This document shows, one piece after another, positions 10,149 through 17,642 of a stretch of DNA of 64,000 nucleotides. This stretch comes from Micromonospora noduli (lineage in GTDB: Bacteria; Actinomycetota; Actinomycetes; Mycobacteriales; Micromonosporaceae). Numbering within the stretch: position 1 is the stretch's first letter; the number at the start of each line of letters is the position of its first letter. The stretch lies in the NCBI RefSeq assembly GCF_003264365.1, contig NZ_PYAK01000001.1, positions 186,001 to 250,000 of the forward strand, in the 5' to 3' direction. The position numbers were made by a program, and so were the translations under genes. The notes beneath the pieces are model-generated. The model saw only the letters and a program-made list of their open reading frames with translations. It searched no databases and was not told the DNA's origin.

Positions 10149-10586
10149 CTACCCGAGAGTGCCGCGGGCTCGCGCCGCGATGCGGATGGTGGTGCCTGCG
10201 GGTCCGCTGTCGACGAGGAGGTAGTCGGCCATCTGCCCGACCACCCACAGGCCCATTCCTCCCGTGTCGGACAGGGGCGGCCGCTGCGTGGGCGGGACGT
10301 AGCGAGCGGTGTTGAACCCCCGCCCCTGGTCGCTGACCTCACAGGTGAGCCGGCGGGCCAGGAGCAGGCGTAGGTCACCTCTGCCGCCCCCGTGCCGAAC
10401 CACGTTGATCATCAGCTCGTTGACCGCGATGACCCAGTTCTCGATCTCGTCGTGGTCGAGGCCGCACCGGCGACTGACGGCCTCAACCTCGTGTCGGACG
10501 CGATTGAGGTCGGCGAGGGTGAATGACGTCGAGAGCAGGGGTTTCCTGGCGGTGGGGGCATGGTGGTCGAGCGGCGGGTTCACCAT
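10149..10586 (-). CDS. RsbW-like anti-sigma factor, HATPase_c serine kinase
   Basis: 145 residues from the ATG at 10586, preceded by GGGAGGGGAATC. It is a single GHKL ATPase domain of the RsbW/SpoIIAB type, with N-box NELMINVVRHG, G1 box DQGRGF and G2 box GGMGLWVV. Such proteins bind a sigma factor and phosphorylate an anti-anti-sigma factor. A SpoIIE-type phosphatase is encoded divergently and a SigB-type sigma factor lies 3 kb away, so it probably belongs to that partner-switching system. No STAS anti-anti-sigma gene is in the window. A sigma-B-like promoter precedes it (10701-10724). Confidence 0.88.
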   Translation of the reverse strand: MVNPPLDHHAPTARKPLLSTSFTLADLNRVRHEVEAVSRRCGLDHDEIENWVIAVNELMINVVRHGGGRGDLRLLLARRLTCEVSDQGRGFNTARYVPPTQRPPLSDTGGMGLWVVGQMADYLLVDSGPAGTTIRIAARARGTLG

Positions 10587-10700
10587 TGATTCCCCTCCCT
10601 GTCGGACGTGACGCCGGTGACCTTGCCGGTGGCATTGGGCTGGACAGCTTCCCGGAACGGGTTCACCAGTCGACCATTGCATCAATGTGACATGGGAAGG

Positions 10701-10724
10701 TACCCCACGTCGGAGGCACGACAC
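10701..10724 (-). promoter_or_regulatory. candidate sigma-B-type promoter of the RsbW-like gene
   Basis: On the minus strand GTGT (10724-10721), 15 bases, then GGGTA (10705-10701). This is one base off the actinobacterial SigB/SigF consensus GTTT-N14-16-GGGTA. It lies about 115 bases upstream of the RsbW-like start. Confidence 0.45.
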
Positions 10725-10780
10725 TGTTGATCTCGCTCCTGACGTGCCGTCGGCGGCGTGCCGGCGTCTAGGCTGCCTGA

Positions 10781-12037
10781 GTGGCTGATGCCGAGGTGGT
10801 GACGAACGAGGAACGTCTGCGACGTATCGAGGCGATCACCGATGCTGCCCTGTCGGGGCTGAACGTCGCCGAGTTGCTCGACGAGCTACTTGAACGGGTC
10901 CGGGACCTGCTCAAGGTCGACACCGCCACCATCCTCCTGCTGGACGACCACACCGGCGAGCTCGTCGCGACAGCGGCCAAGGGCCTGGAGGAGGAAGTGC
11001 GCCGCGGGTTCCGCGTCCGGGTCGGACGCGGCTTCGCCGGACGAGTGGCGGCGACACGCGCGCCGGTCACGATCCATGACGTCACGCCCGACGATGTGGT
11101 CAATCCCGTCCTGCTCGCCACGGGCGTACGTGCCCTGCTGGGTGTGCCCATGCTCGCCAACGGCAACCTCGTCGGCGTGCTGCACGTCGGCTCCCTGGCC
11201 CTGCGGCGGTTCGGCCCTGAAGACGTGAAGCTGTTGCAGCTCGTTGCCGACCGTGCCAGCCTCGCAGGTCAGGCTCGAGCGCAGGTCCTCGACCGGCAGG
11301 CGGCGCTGGCCCTACAACACAGCCTGCTACCCGGCCGACTACCCGACATCCCCGGCCTGGACCTGGCCGCCCGGTACGTGCCCGGCCACGACCTGGGCAT
11401 CGGGGGCGACTGGTACGACGTGTTCACGTTGCCCTCGGGCTGGTTGGGCGCCGTCATCGGTGATGTCTCCGGCCACGGTCTGCCCTCCGCCGTCGTCATG
11501 GGACGCATCCGCAGCGCGCTACGCGCCTACGCGCTCGATTCCGACGATCCCGCCTCGGCGCTGACCTCCCTCGACCGCAAGATCCACCACTTCGAGGCGG
11601 GCACTCTCACCACCGCCGTCTATGCCCTGATCGCACCCGACCGCACGAAGGTGCACCTCTCCTCCGCAGGCCATCTGCCACCGCTGCTGGCTGTCCCCGG
11701 CCACCCCACCCAGCCTGTCAACCTGACGGTGGACCGGCCCCTCGGCGTGGGCCGACCTTCAACCAGTCGCCGCACCACCGTCCTGGACCTACCGCCGGGC
11801 GCGGCGCTCGTCTTCTACACCGACGGACTGGTCGAACGTCGCAACGAGCTGATCGACACCGGCATCGAGCGCCTCGCCGACGCCGTGCGGTCCGGGCCAG
11901 CCGAGGCGTTGTGCGACCACATCATGACCACCACCGCGGAGGAGCACCCTACCGACGACATCGCCCTGCTGGTCATCCGCCGCCAACCACCACCGGATCA
12001 ATCCGCTGGGGCAGCTGATTCGGATGTACTGCGATAA
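10781..12037 (+). CDS. GAF domain plus SpoIIE-type PP2C phosphatase
   Basis: 418 residues, GTG start. Residues ~15-165 form a GAF domain. The rest is an RsbU/SpoIIE-type phosphatase with LQHSLLPGRLPDIPGLDLAA, the metal motifs GGDWYDVF and IGDVSGHGLPSAVVMG, and late Asp motifs YTDGLVE and TDDIALLV. It should dephosphorylate an anti-anti-sigma factor in response to a GAF ligand. TAGGCT, a possible -10 element, ends only 6 bases before the GTG, so the transcript may be leaderless. It is divergent from the RsbW-like gene, and together they look like a stress-signalling pair. Confidence 0.92.
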   Translation: MADAEVVTNEERLRRIEAITDAALSGLNVAELLDELLERVRDLLKVDTATILLLDDHTGELVATAAKGLEEEVRRGFRVRVGRGFAGRVAATRAPVTIHDVTPDDVVNPVLLATGVRALLGVPMLANGNLVGVLHVGSLALRRFGPEDVKLLQLVADRASLAGQARAQVLDRQAALALQHSLLPGRLPDIPGLDLAARYVPGHDLGIGGDWYDVFTLPSGWLGAVIGDVSGHGLPSAVVMGRIRSALRAYALDSDDPASALTSLDRKIHHFEAGTLTTAVYALIAPDRTKVHLSSAGHLPPLLAVPGHPTQPVNLTVDRPLGVGRPSTSRRTTVLDLPPGAALVFYTDGLVERRNELIDTGIERLADAVRSGPAEALCDHIMTTTAEEHPTDDIALLVIRRQPPPDQSAGAADSDVLR

Positions 12038-12038
12038 C

Positions 12039-12058
12039 CGACGGCAATCGCGCCGTCG
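12039..12058 (+). terminator. hairpin after the phosphatase gene
   Basis: A perfect 7-bp stem (CGACGGC / GCCGTCG) with a 6-base loop begins immediately after the stop codon. There is no T tract. Confidence 0.4.
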
Positions 12059-12244
12059 CCGGATCGGTCAACGCCTGCAACCGCACCCTCGGCTGACACG
12101 GTCGTACGGGCGGGTCCCGATCTCCGCGGGCAGGAGCGCGTCCGGCGATTCCTGCGGACCACTGGGCTCAGCCGGTTGCTCGGATGATGCGTAGGTTGGC
12201 CCTCGTCGGGCACTGGACCAACGACTACCGAAGGAGCTTTCTCG

Positions 12245-13003
12245 ATGCCGAAGTCACCGTATTCACCGCCGGGATCCCGACGGGAAGTACGCGGCGCGCT
12301 CGCGGATGCTCTGGTCGGTCTCGCCGAAACCCCGAGTGACGCCTCGTTGATCGATGATCTGTTGCAGCGGATCGTGCAGCTGACCGCTGACCTCGTGGCC
12401 CCGGTGAGCTATGCGTCGGTCACCCGGACGCGCGACGGCGCGCCGACAACGGTCGCCATGAGCAGCGAGATCGCACTCGCTGTCGACAGTGCCCAGTACG
12501 CCGACCAGACCGGGCCGTGCCTGGAGGCGCTCGACGTCGGTGTGCCCGTCGCCGTGCCGGACATCGCGGCGACCATGGCCTGGCCTCGGTTCCGCGAGGC
12601 GGCGCTGGGCCTGGGTCTGCGGGCATCGCTGTCCATCCCGCTGTTCGCCGGTGCCGGCGTGCCCGTCGCCGCGCTCAACCTCTACGGCCATGATCCCGAC
12701 ATGATGGCACCGCTGACCGACCGGGTCTGGACGGTGTACGACCCGGAGCGCACCCGCACCGGAGCCTCGGATCCGCCGTCGTCGGACCCGGGCACCGAGG
12801 AACTCATCAGCGGACTCATCGAGGCCTTCGCCGTGCGTGCCGTGATCCAGCAGGCCCTCGGAATGATCATGCATCAGCGGCGCAGCACAGCCGAGGAGGC
12901 CTACCTGATACTGCGGGTCAAGGCGGCCGAGACCGGTAGATCGCTCATCGAGATCGCGGCCTCCACCAGACACCACGATGACAGGCCCATACCCGGAAGC
13001 TAG
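12245..13003 (+). CDS. GAF and ANTAR domain regulator
   Basis: 252 residues from an ATG with AAGGAG nearby. A GAF domain occupies roughly residues 20-165. After a charged, Pro/Ser-rich linker, residues ~190-245 form an ANTAR domain (AVIQQALGMIMHQRRSTAEE). It is a predicted RNA-binding antiterminator with a sensor domain, paralogous in design to the gene at 79-792. It sits between the SpoIIE-type phosphatase and the sigma factor, so it is probably part of the same stress-response neighbourhood. The terminal HHDDRPIPGS tail is short for an ANTAR protein. Confidence 0.88.
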   Translation: MPKSPYSPPGSRREVRGALADALVGLAETPSDASLIDDLLQRIVQLTADLVAPVSYASVTRTRDGAPTTVAMSSEIALAVDSAQYADQTGPCLEALDVGVPVAVPDIAATMAWPRFREAALGLGLRASLSIPLFAGAGVPVAALNLYGHDPDMMAPLTDRVWTVYDPERTRTGASDPPSSDPGTEELISGLIEAFAVRAVIQQALGMIMHQRRSTAEEAYLILRVKAAETGRSLIEIAASTRHHDDRPIPGS

Positions 13004-13080
13004 GGCGCTGGGCCAGCTGCCAAGATCACACCCTCATCGGCGCGACCCTGCCCTTCCGGTAGTACGGCGAGGGCACAGTC

Positions 13081-13118
13081 GACCTTGCGGCGGCCGGATC
13101 CACCGACCGCCGCAGGTC
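13081..13118. terminator. bidirectional terminator between convergent genes
   Basis: An 8-bp GC stem (TGCGGCGG / CCGCCGCA) is extended by GACC/GGTC past one bulged base. It lies between the ANTAR gene and the sigma gene, which converge. Confidence 0.6.
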
Positions 13119-13122
13119 ACCC

Positions 13123-13938
13123 TCAAGGGATGGCAGTGAGCTGCACCCTCAGCTTGGCCAGCGCGCGGGTCAGCAGCCGGGAGACGTGCATCTGTGACAC
13201 CCCGATCTGCTCGGCGATGCCCTGCTGGGTCAGGTTGCCGTGAAAGCGCAGTGCGACGACCCTCCGTTCCCGGTCGTCAAGGATCGCCAGCGCCGACGTG
13301 AGAGCCACCCTCAGCTCGGCCAGCGCGAGTTCGTTGTCGTCGCCGCCGAGAGTGTCGCCCAGTTCCCTGGAGGTGGTGCCATCGCCGAACGGGGTGGACA
13401 GTGAGACCGCGTTGTAGGCACGGGCGCCTTCCAGCCCTTCGAGGATCTCCTCCTCCGTGAGGTCCAGATGCCGGGCGATGTCCGCGACGGTCGGCGAACG
13501 GCCCAGCAGCTGGGTGAGGCTGTTGTTGGCCTCGCCGATGGCCATCCGCCGCTCCTGCAGCCGCCGGGGAACGCGGACGTCCCAGGTGCGGTCACGGAAG
13601 TGGCGCTTGATCTCCCCCACGATGGTGGGGACCGCGAAGCTGACGAATTCGATCCCACGCGACGGGTCGAACCTGTCGATCGCGTTGATCAGCCCCAGTG
13701 CCGCCGTCTGGGTCAGGTCCTCGTTCGGCTCGCCACGGCCGTTGTAACGCCGGGCGAGGTGATGGGCCAGCGGGAGCCATGCCTCGATGGCCCGGGCGCG
13801 GGCGGCGGGCCTGGACGGGTGGCCAGCCGGCAGCGCGACCATCACGGCGAGGAGGTGGCTGGCCGGCGACTCAGGCGTGGTGCTGCGGTCAGCCAGGCTG
13901 TTCGTCGGTGCGGGCCGGCCTGTCGAAGTGATGGTCAT
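13123..13938 (-). CDS. SigB/SigF-type RNA polymerase sigma factor
   Basis: 271 residues from the ATG at 13938 with GGAGGAACC upstream. Region 2 is present (NEDLTQTAALGLINAIDRFD, then FAVPTIVGEIKRHFRD), followed by region 3 (RSPTVADIARHLDL) and region 4 with the HTH IGVSQMHVSRLLTRAL. The WDVRVPRRLQE segment is typical of the SigB/F/G stress and sporulation group. It is likely held by an RsbW-type kinase such as that at 10149. The alcohol dehydrogenase promoter upstream has the matching GTTT/GGGTA elements. The disordered N-terminus is Thr/Pro-rich. Confidence 0.93.
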   Translation of the reverse strand: MTITSTGRPAPTNSLADRSTTPESPASHLLAVMVALPAGHPSRPAARARAIEAWLPLAHHLARRYNGRGEPNEDLTQTAALGLINAIDRFDPSRGIEFVSFAVPTIVGEIKRHFRDRTWDVRVPRRLQERRMAIGEANNSLTQLLGRSPTVADIARHLDLTEEEILEGLEGARAYNAVSLSTPFGDGTTSRELGDTLGGDDNELALAELRVALTSALAILDDRERRVVALRFHGNLTQQGIAEQIGVSQMHVSRLLTRALAKLRVQLTAIP

Positions 13939-14391
13939 GGTTCCTCCGCTGTCCGGTGTGGGCGTCGTCGCGACCCCCGCGTGGGGAGGTCGCGTCGTGC
14001 TCAGACCGGGCGGGTCGCCAGCCGTCCGCAAACCTGTATCAATGGGCATCAGGTGGGCCTTCACGGCCGCTGCGGTTGCTGGCTCGTCGGGTCACGTGCG
14101 GACCTCCCGAGACTCGGGATCGTGTCGGGCACGTGGCTTGACCCAGACAAGAGCCTAGAACGGTCGGTGAAGTTCTGCCAGTGGACCGCAACCGCGCCGG
14201 CCGCCTGGCGCCGACACGAAACCGCGGCGCCGGCACGCGGGCTGCGGTGGGTGTCGCTCCACCCCGACAGGCTGAGTCGCCGCTCAACCCAGCTTCGGTT
14301 TGTCGGCAAAAGACACGGGTACCGAATTCGCGGCGCTTCGGACGGGCCCGGGGCGACACATCCGCCAGCCCTCTGCTCCGGGAGGCAGTCA
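13939..14391. other. 453-base divergent intergenic region
   Basis: It separates the sigma factor and the alcohol dehydrogenase. The only signal I can support is the sigma-B-type promoter at 14298-14321. The frames across it are Arg/Pro-rich and look non-coding. Confidence 0.5.
14298..14321 (+). promoter_or_regulatory. sigma-B-type promoter of the alcohol dehydrogenase operon
   Basis: GTTT (14298-14301), exactly 15 bases, then GGGTA (14317-14321). This matches the SigB/SigF-family promoter consensus of actinobacteria. It lies 71 bases before the dehydrogenase ATG and next to a sigma gene of the matching class. Confidence 0.7.
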
Positions 14392-15540
14392 ATGCGAGCA
14401 ATGGTCTACCGCGGTCCGTACCGCCTGCGGGTGGAGGAGAAGGACCGTCCCCCCATCGAGCATCCCAACGACGCGATCATCAAGGTGACGCGTGCGGCGA
14501 TCTGCGGGTCCGACCTGCACCTCTATCACGGAATGATGCCCGACACCCGGGTCGGGATGACCTTCGGTCACGAGTTCGTCGGCGTGGTCGACGAGGTGGG
14601 TCCGTCGGTGCGGAACGTCCAGCCGGGTGACCGGGTCATGGTTCCCTTCAACGTCTACTGCGGGTCGTGCTTCTTCTGCGCCCGAGGGCTGTTCAGCAAC
14701 TGCCACAACGTCAACCCCAACGCCACAGCCGTCGGCGGCATCTACGGCTACTCACACACCTGCGGCGGCTACGACGGCGGTCAGGCCGAGTACGTCCGGG
14801 TGCCGTTCGCCGACATCGGCCCGAGTCTGATCCCCGAGTGGATGGACGACGACGACGCCGTCCTGCTCACCGACGCGCTCGCCACCGGTTACTTCGGCGC
14901 GCAGCTCGGCGACATCGTCGAGGGTGACGTGGTCGTGGTCTTCGGTGCCGGACCCGTGGGCCTGTACGCCGCGAAGTCGGCCTGGTTGATGGGCGCCGGC
15001 CGGGTCATCGTCATCGACCACCTCGATTACCGGCTGGAGAAGGCGGCGTCGTTCGCCCACGCCGAGACCTACAACTTCGGGGAGTACGACGACATCGTCG
15101 TACACCTGAAAAAGATCACCGACCACCTGGGTGCCGACGTGGCCATCGACGCCGTCGGCGCGGAGGCGGACGGCAACCTCCTCCAGCACGTCACCGCCGC
15201 GAAGCTGAAGTTGCAGGGCGGTTCGCCGGTCGCCCTCAACTGGGCGATCGACTCGGTACGCAAGGGCGGCAACGTCTCGGTGATGGGCGCGTACGGGCCG
15301 ATGTTCAGCGCGGTCAAGTTCGGTGACGCGCTGAACAAGGGCCTGACCCTGCGGATGAACCAGTGCCCGGTGAAGCGGCAGTGGCCGCGCCTGTTCGAGC
15401 ACATCCGCAACGGCTACCTCAAGCCCAGCGACATCGTGACCCATCGGATTCCGCTGGAGCACATCGCCGAGGCGTACCACATCTTCTCCGCCAAGCTCGA
15501 CGGCTGCATCAAGCCGCTGATCGTTCCGAACCCCGCCTGA
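14392..15540 (+). CDS. zinc-dependent alcohol dehydrogenase (formaldehyde dehydrogenase-like MDR)
   Basis: 382 residues, ATG with GGGAGG upstream. It is a medium-chain dehydrogenase. Catalytic zinc ligands are in AAICGSDLHLYHG and FGHEFVGVV; structural zinc Cys residues lie in CGSCFFCARGLFSNC; the Rossmann motif is VVFGAGPVGLYAAKSA. The insert and C-terminal part (VALNWAIDSVRKGGNVSVMG) resemble glutathione-independent formaldehyde dehydrogenases. A sigma-B-type promoter suggests general-stress expression. It is followed after 18 bases by a conserved-looking hypothetical gene, forming a two-gene operon. Substrate not determined. Confidence 0.92.
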   Translation: MRAMVYRGPYRLRVEEKDRPPIEHPNDAIIKVTRAAICGSDLHLYHGMMPDTRVGMTFGHEFVGVVDEVGPSVRNVQPGDRVMVPFNVYCGSCFFCARGLFSNCHNVNPNATAVGGIYGYSHTCGGYDGGQAEYVRVPFADIGPSLIPEWMDDDDAVLLTDALATGYFGAQLGDIVEGDVVVVFGAGPVGLYAAKSAWLMGAGRVIVIDHLDYRLEKAASFAHAETYNFGEYDDIVVHLKKITDHLGADVAIDAVGAEADGNLLQHVTAAKLKLQGGSPVALNWAIDSVRKGGNVSVMGAYGPMFSAVKFGDALNKGLTLRMNQCPVKRQWPRLFEHIRNGYLKPSDIVTHRIPLEHIAEAYHIFSAKLDGCIKPLIVPNPA

Positions 15541-15558
15541 CCCGATCGGGAGCCCGAC

Positions 15559-16134
15559 ATGGCCTACACAGCAGACAAGCCGAAACTGGCTGAGTCCAGC
15601 GACGAGTTGCGTGCCCGAATCCCCGGCTGGGGTGTCGACCTTGATCCGAAGGACCGACCCTCGGTGCCGCAGGAGCGGTTCGACCCGACCCTCAACGGTG
15701 CGCACTGGGAGTTCCCCGAGCGGCAGCCTGAGAAGTGGCCGAGGGAGAGGTCGATCGAGCACACGTTCCTCACCCCGGTCTTCGGTACCTCGTGCCCGCC
15801 CAGAGGGCTGTCCGGGATGATCCGCCGGTACTCCTACCGCAGGTACAGCGAGGGACGCGCCGCCCACTGGCTGCTCCTGCTCGCCGCCGACCGCGTGGAC
15901 GTGGTCGAGGCCACCTTTGCTTCGTTCCTGACCCGCCATCCTGACAATCCGATCACCGAGACCGGCGTCCTGAGCGAATTCACCCACCACGGGCTCCCGT
16001 CACGGCTGGGCGGCAAGCGGGTCGATCGCGTACACCACCCGCTCGACCCGGTCCTCGTCGCCGCGCCGTGGGTGTTGGCCGCAGGGGTCGCCTATCTGGC
16101 CCTCCGCCGAGTCGCCGGCCGCACAAGGAACTAG
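15559..16134 (+). CDS. hypothetical protein paired with the alcohol dehydrogenase
   Basis: 191 residues, ATG with GGGAGC upstream, 18 bases after the dehydrogenase stop. I do not recognise a named domain. The first half is rich in Pro, Arg and Trp (GWGVDLDPKDRPSVPQERFD). The last ~30 residues contain one hydrophobic helix (PWVLAAGVAYLALRRVAG), so the protein is probably tail-anchored in the membrane. Its coupling to the dehydrogenase suggests joint stress function; nothing more can be said. Confidence 0.75.
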   Translation: MAYTADKPKLAESSDELRARIPGWGVDLDPKDRPSVPQERFDPTLNGAHWEFPERQPEKWPRERSIEHTFLTPVFGTSCPPRGLSGMIRRYSYRRYSEGRAAHWLLLLAADRVDVVEATFASFLTRHPDNPITETGVLSEFTHHGLPSRLGGKRVDRVHHPLDPVLVAAPWVLAAGVAYLALRRVAGRTRN

Positions 16135-16271
16135 GTCGGCAACGTCCCCGGCGAGTGGGCGCTCTTCTACCTCGATCCATGGTTGACGGTCCTCGGTCGT
16201 CGGCGGCCGACATGGCACGATGGCCGTGTCCTGCGCCGCCGGTGGCCGGGCACGACGCTGATGGAGTCGGG

Positions 16272-17558
16272 ATGTCGGAGCTGGCCGGCCCGCCGGTGCC
16301 AGGGTTGGCGAAACTGTGGACGCACGACCCGGTCACCGCCGGCCCGTATCGCCTGGTCGGGCGGTTGGGCGCGGGTGGGCAGGGGGTCGTCTATCTCGGC
16401 GAGGACGACGCCGGTGACCGGGTCGCGGTCAAGATGGTCAACGTCGATCTGAGTGATCCACGGGCGCGGTCGCAGTTCGTCAAGGAGATCGCCGCCGCCC
16501 GCCGGGTCGCTCCGTTCTGCACCGCGCAGGTGCTCTTCGCGGAGGTGGATGGCGAGCGGCCCTACGTGGTCAGTGAGTTCATCGAGGGCCTGACCCTGCA
16601 CCGGCACGTCCGCGAGCGTGGTCCGGTGACCGGTAACGCCCTGCACCGGCTCGCGGTCGGCACCGTCACAGCGCTCGCGGCGATCCACAGTGCCGGGGTG
16701 GTGCACTGCGATCTGAAGCCGGACAACGTGGTGCTGGGCCAGGACGGTCCCCGGGTGATCGACTTCGGTATCGCCCGGGCGTTGGGCAACACCGAGACGG
16801 CGTCCAGCAGGGTCATGGGGACCACCGCGTACATGGCGCCGGAGCGGTTCCGCGACGACGCGATCGGTCCCCCCTGCGACGTCTTCGCCTGGGCGGCCAC
16901 TATCGCCTTCGCCGCCGGTGGCCGGCCGCCTTTCGGCAGCGATTCGCTCTTCGCTGTGATGCACCGGGTGCTGCACGATCCGCCCGACCTGCCGGCGATG
17001 CCTCCCGTTCTGGACGAGCTGATCCGGGAGTGCCTGGCCAAGGATCCGGCGGACCGGCCGACTGCCGAGCGCGTGTTGGTGCGGCTGCTTCGGCAGGACG
17101 GCAGGGTCACCGAGCCGCTACGTCGGGAGAGCCTGCTCGAGGTCGGCAACGAGACCGCGGGCGCGCCGACGCCGGACCACCCGCTCCCCCAGGTCACGCC
17201 GACGACACCGCCACCGGGCGCGACGCAGTCGCAGGTTCCGGCCCGGCCGACGGTGCCGACCCAGGCCCGACCGGCTCAGCCGGCGCACCTGCCGGTGCAG
17301 ACCCAGCCGGCGCACCTGCCGGCGACGGAGCCCGGCGTTCGTGCTGAAGAAGGCGGCGCGTCACTGCGTAGTGAGGCCTTTGACGCCTGGGGCATCTCGA
17401 CCGCGCTCTTCCTCGGTTCGGTTGGCGCCGCCGCCGGCTACGTCGCGTCGAGCGCTGTCGGCCCGGCCGCCGCGGTCGGTGCGGTCGCCTTCGTCGTGGT
17501 CTACCTGGTTCGACTGCTGGTCGCGACGGCCCTCGGGAGACGGTCCGACCGCGGGTGA
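16272..17558 (+). CDS. serine/threonine protein kinase with C-terminal membrane helices
   Basis: 428 residues from the ATG at 16272 (GGAG six bases upstream). Kinase domain ~25-285: glycine loop GRLGAGGQGVVY, Lys in VAVKMV, catalytic loop VHCDLKPDNV (HCD rather than HRD, so the Arg that contacts the phosphorylated activation loop is absent), DFG in VIDFGIA, APE in MAPERF. A Pro/Thr/Gln-rich linker (~300-365) precedes two hydrophobic segments near the C-terminus. The VWA protein gene follows after 84 bases on the same strand. Typical of actinobacterial Pkn kinases, but with no obvious extracellular sensor domain. Confidence 0.93.
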   Translation: MSELAGPPVPGLAKLWTHDPVTAGPYRLVGRLGAGGQGVVYLGEDDAGDRVAVKMVNVDLSDPRARSQFVKEIAAARRVAPFCTAQVLFAEVDGERPYVVSEFIEGLTLHRHVRERGPVTGNALHRLAVGTVTALAAIHSAGVVHCDLKPDNVVLGQDGPRVIDFGIARALGNTETASSRVMGTTAYMAPERFRDDAIGPPCDVFAWAATIAFAAGGRPPFGSDSLFAVMHRVLHDPPDLPAMPPVLDELIRECLAKDPADRPTAERVLVRLLRQDGRVTEPLRRESLLEVGNETAGAPTPDHPLPQVTPTTPPPGATQSQVPARPTVPTQARPAQPAHLPVQTQPAHLPATEPGVRAEEGGASLRSEAFDAWGISTALFLGSVGAAAGYVASSAVGPAAAVGAVAFVVVYLVRLLVATALGRRSDRG

Positions 17559-17642
17559 CCGGCGCGCTGGGGTCGAGGTCGCCGACTGGCGGCGGATCGA
17601 TAGGTTGACTGCCACCAGCCGCCCGCCGAGGAGGACGTCCCG

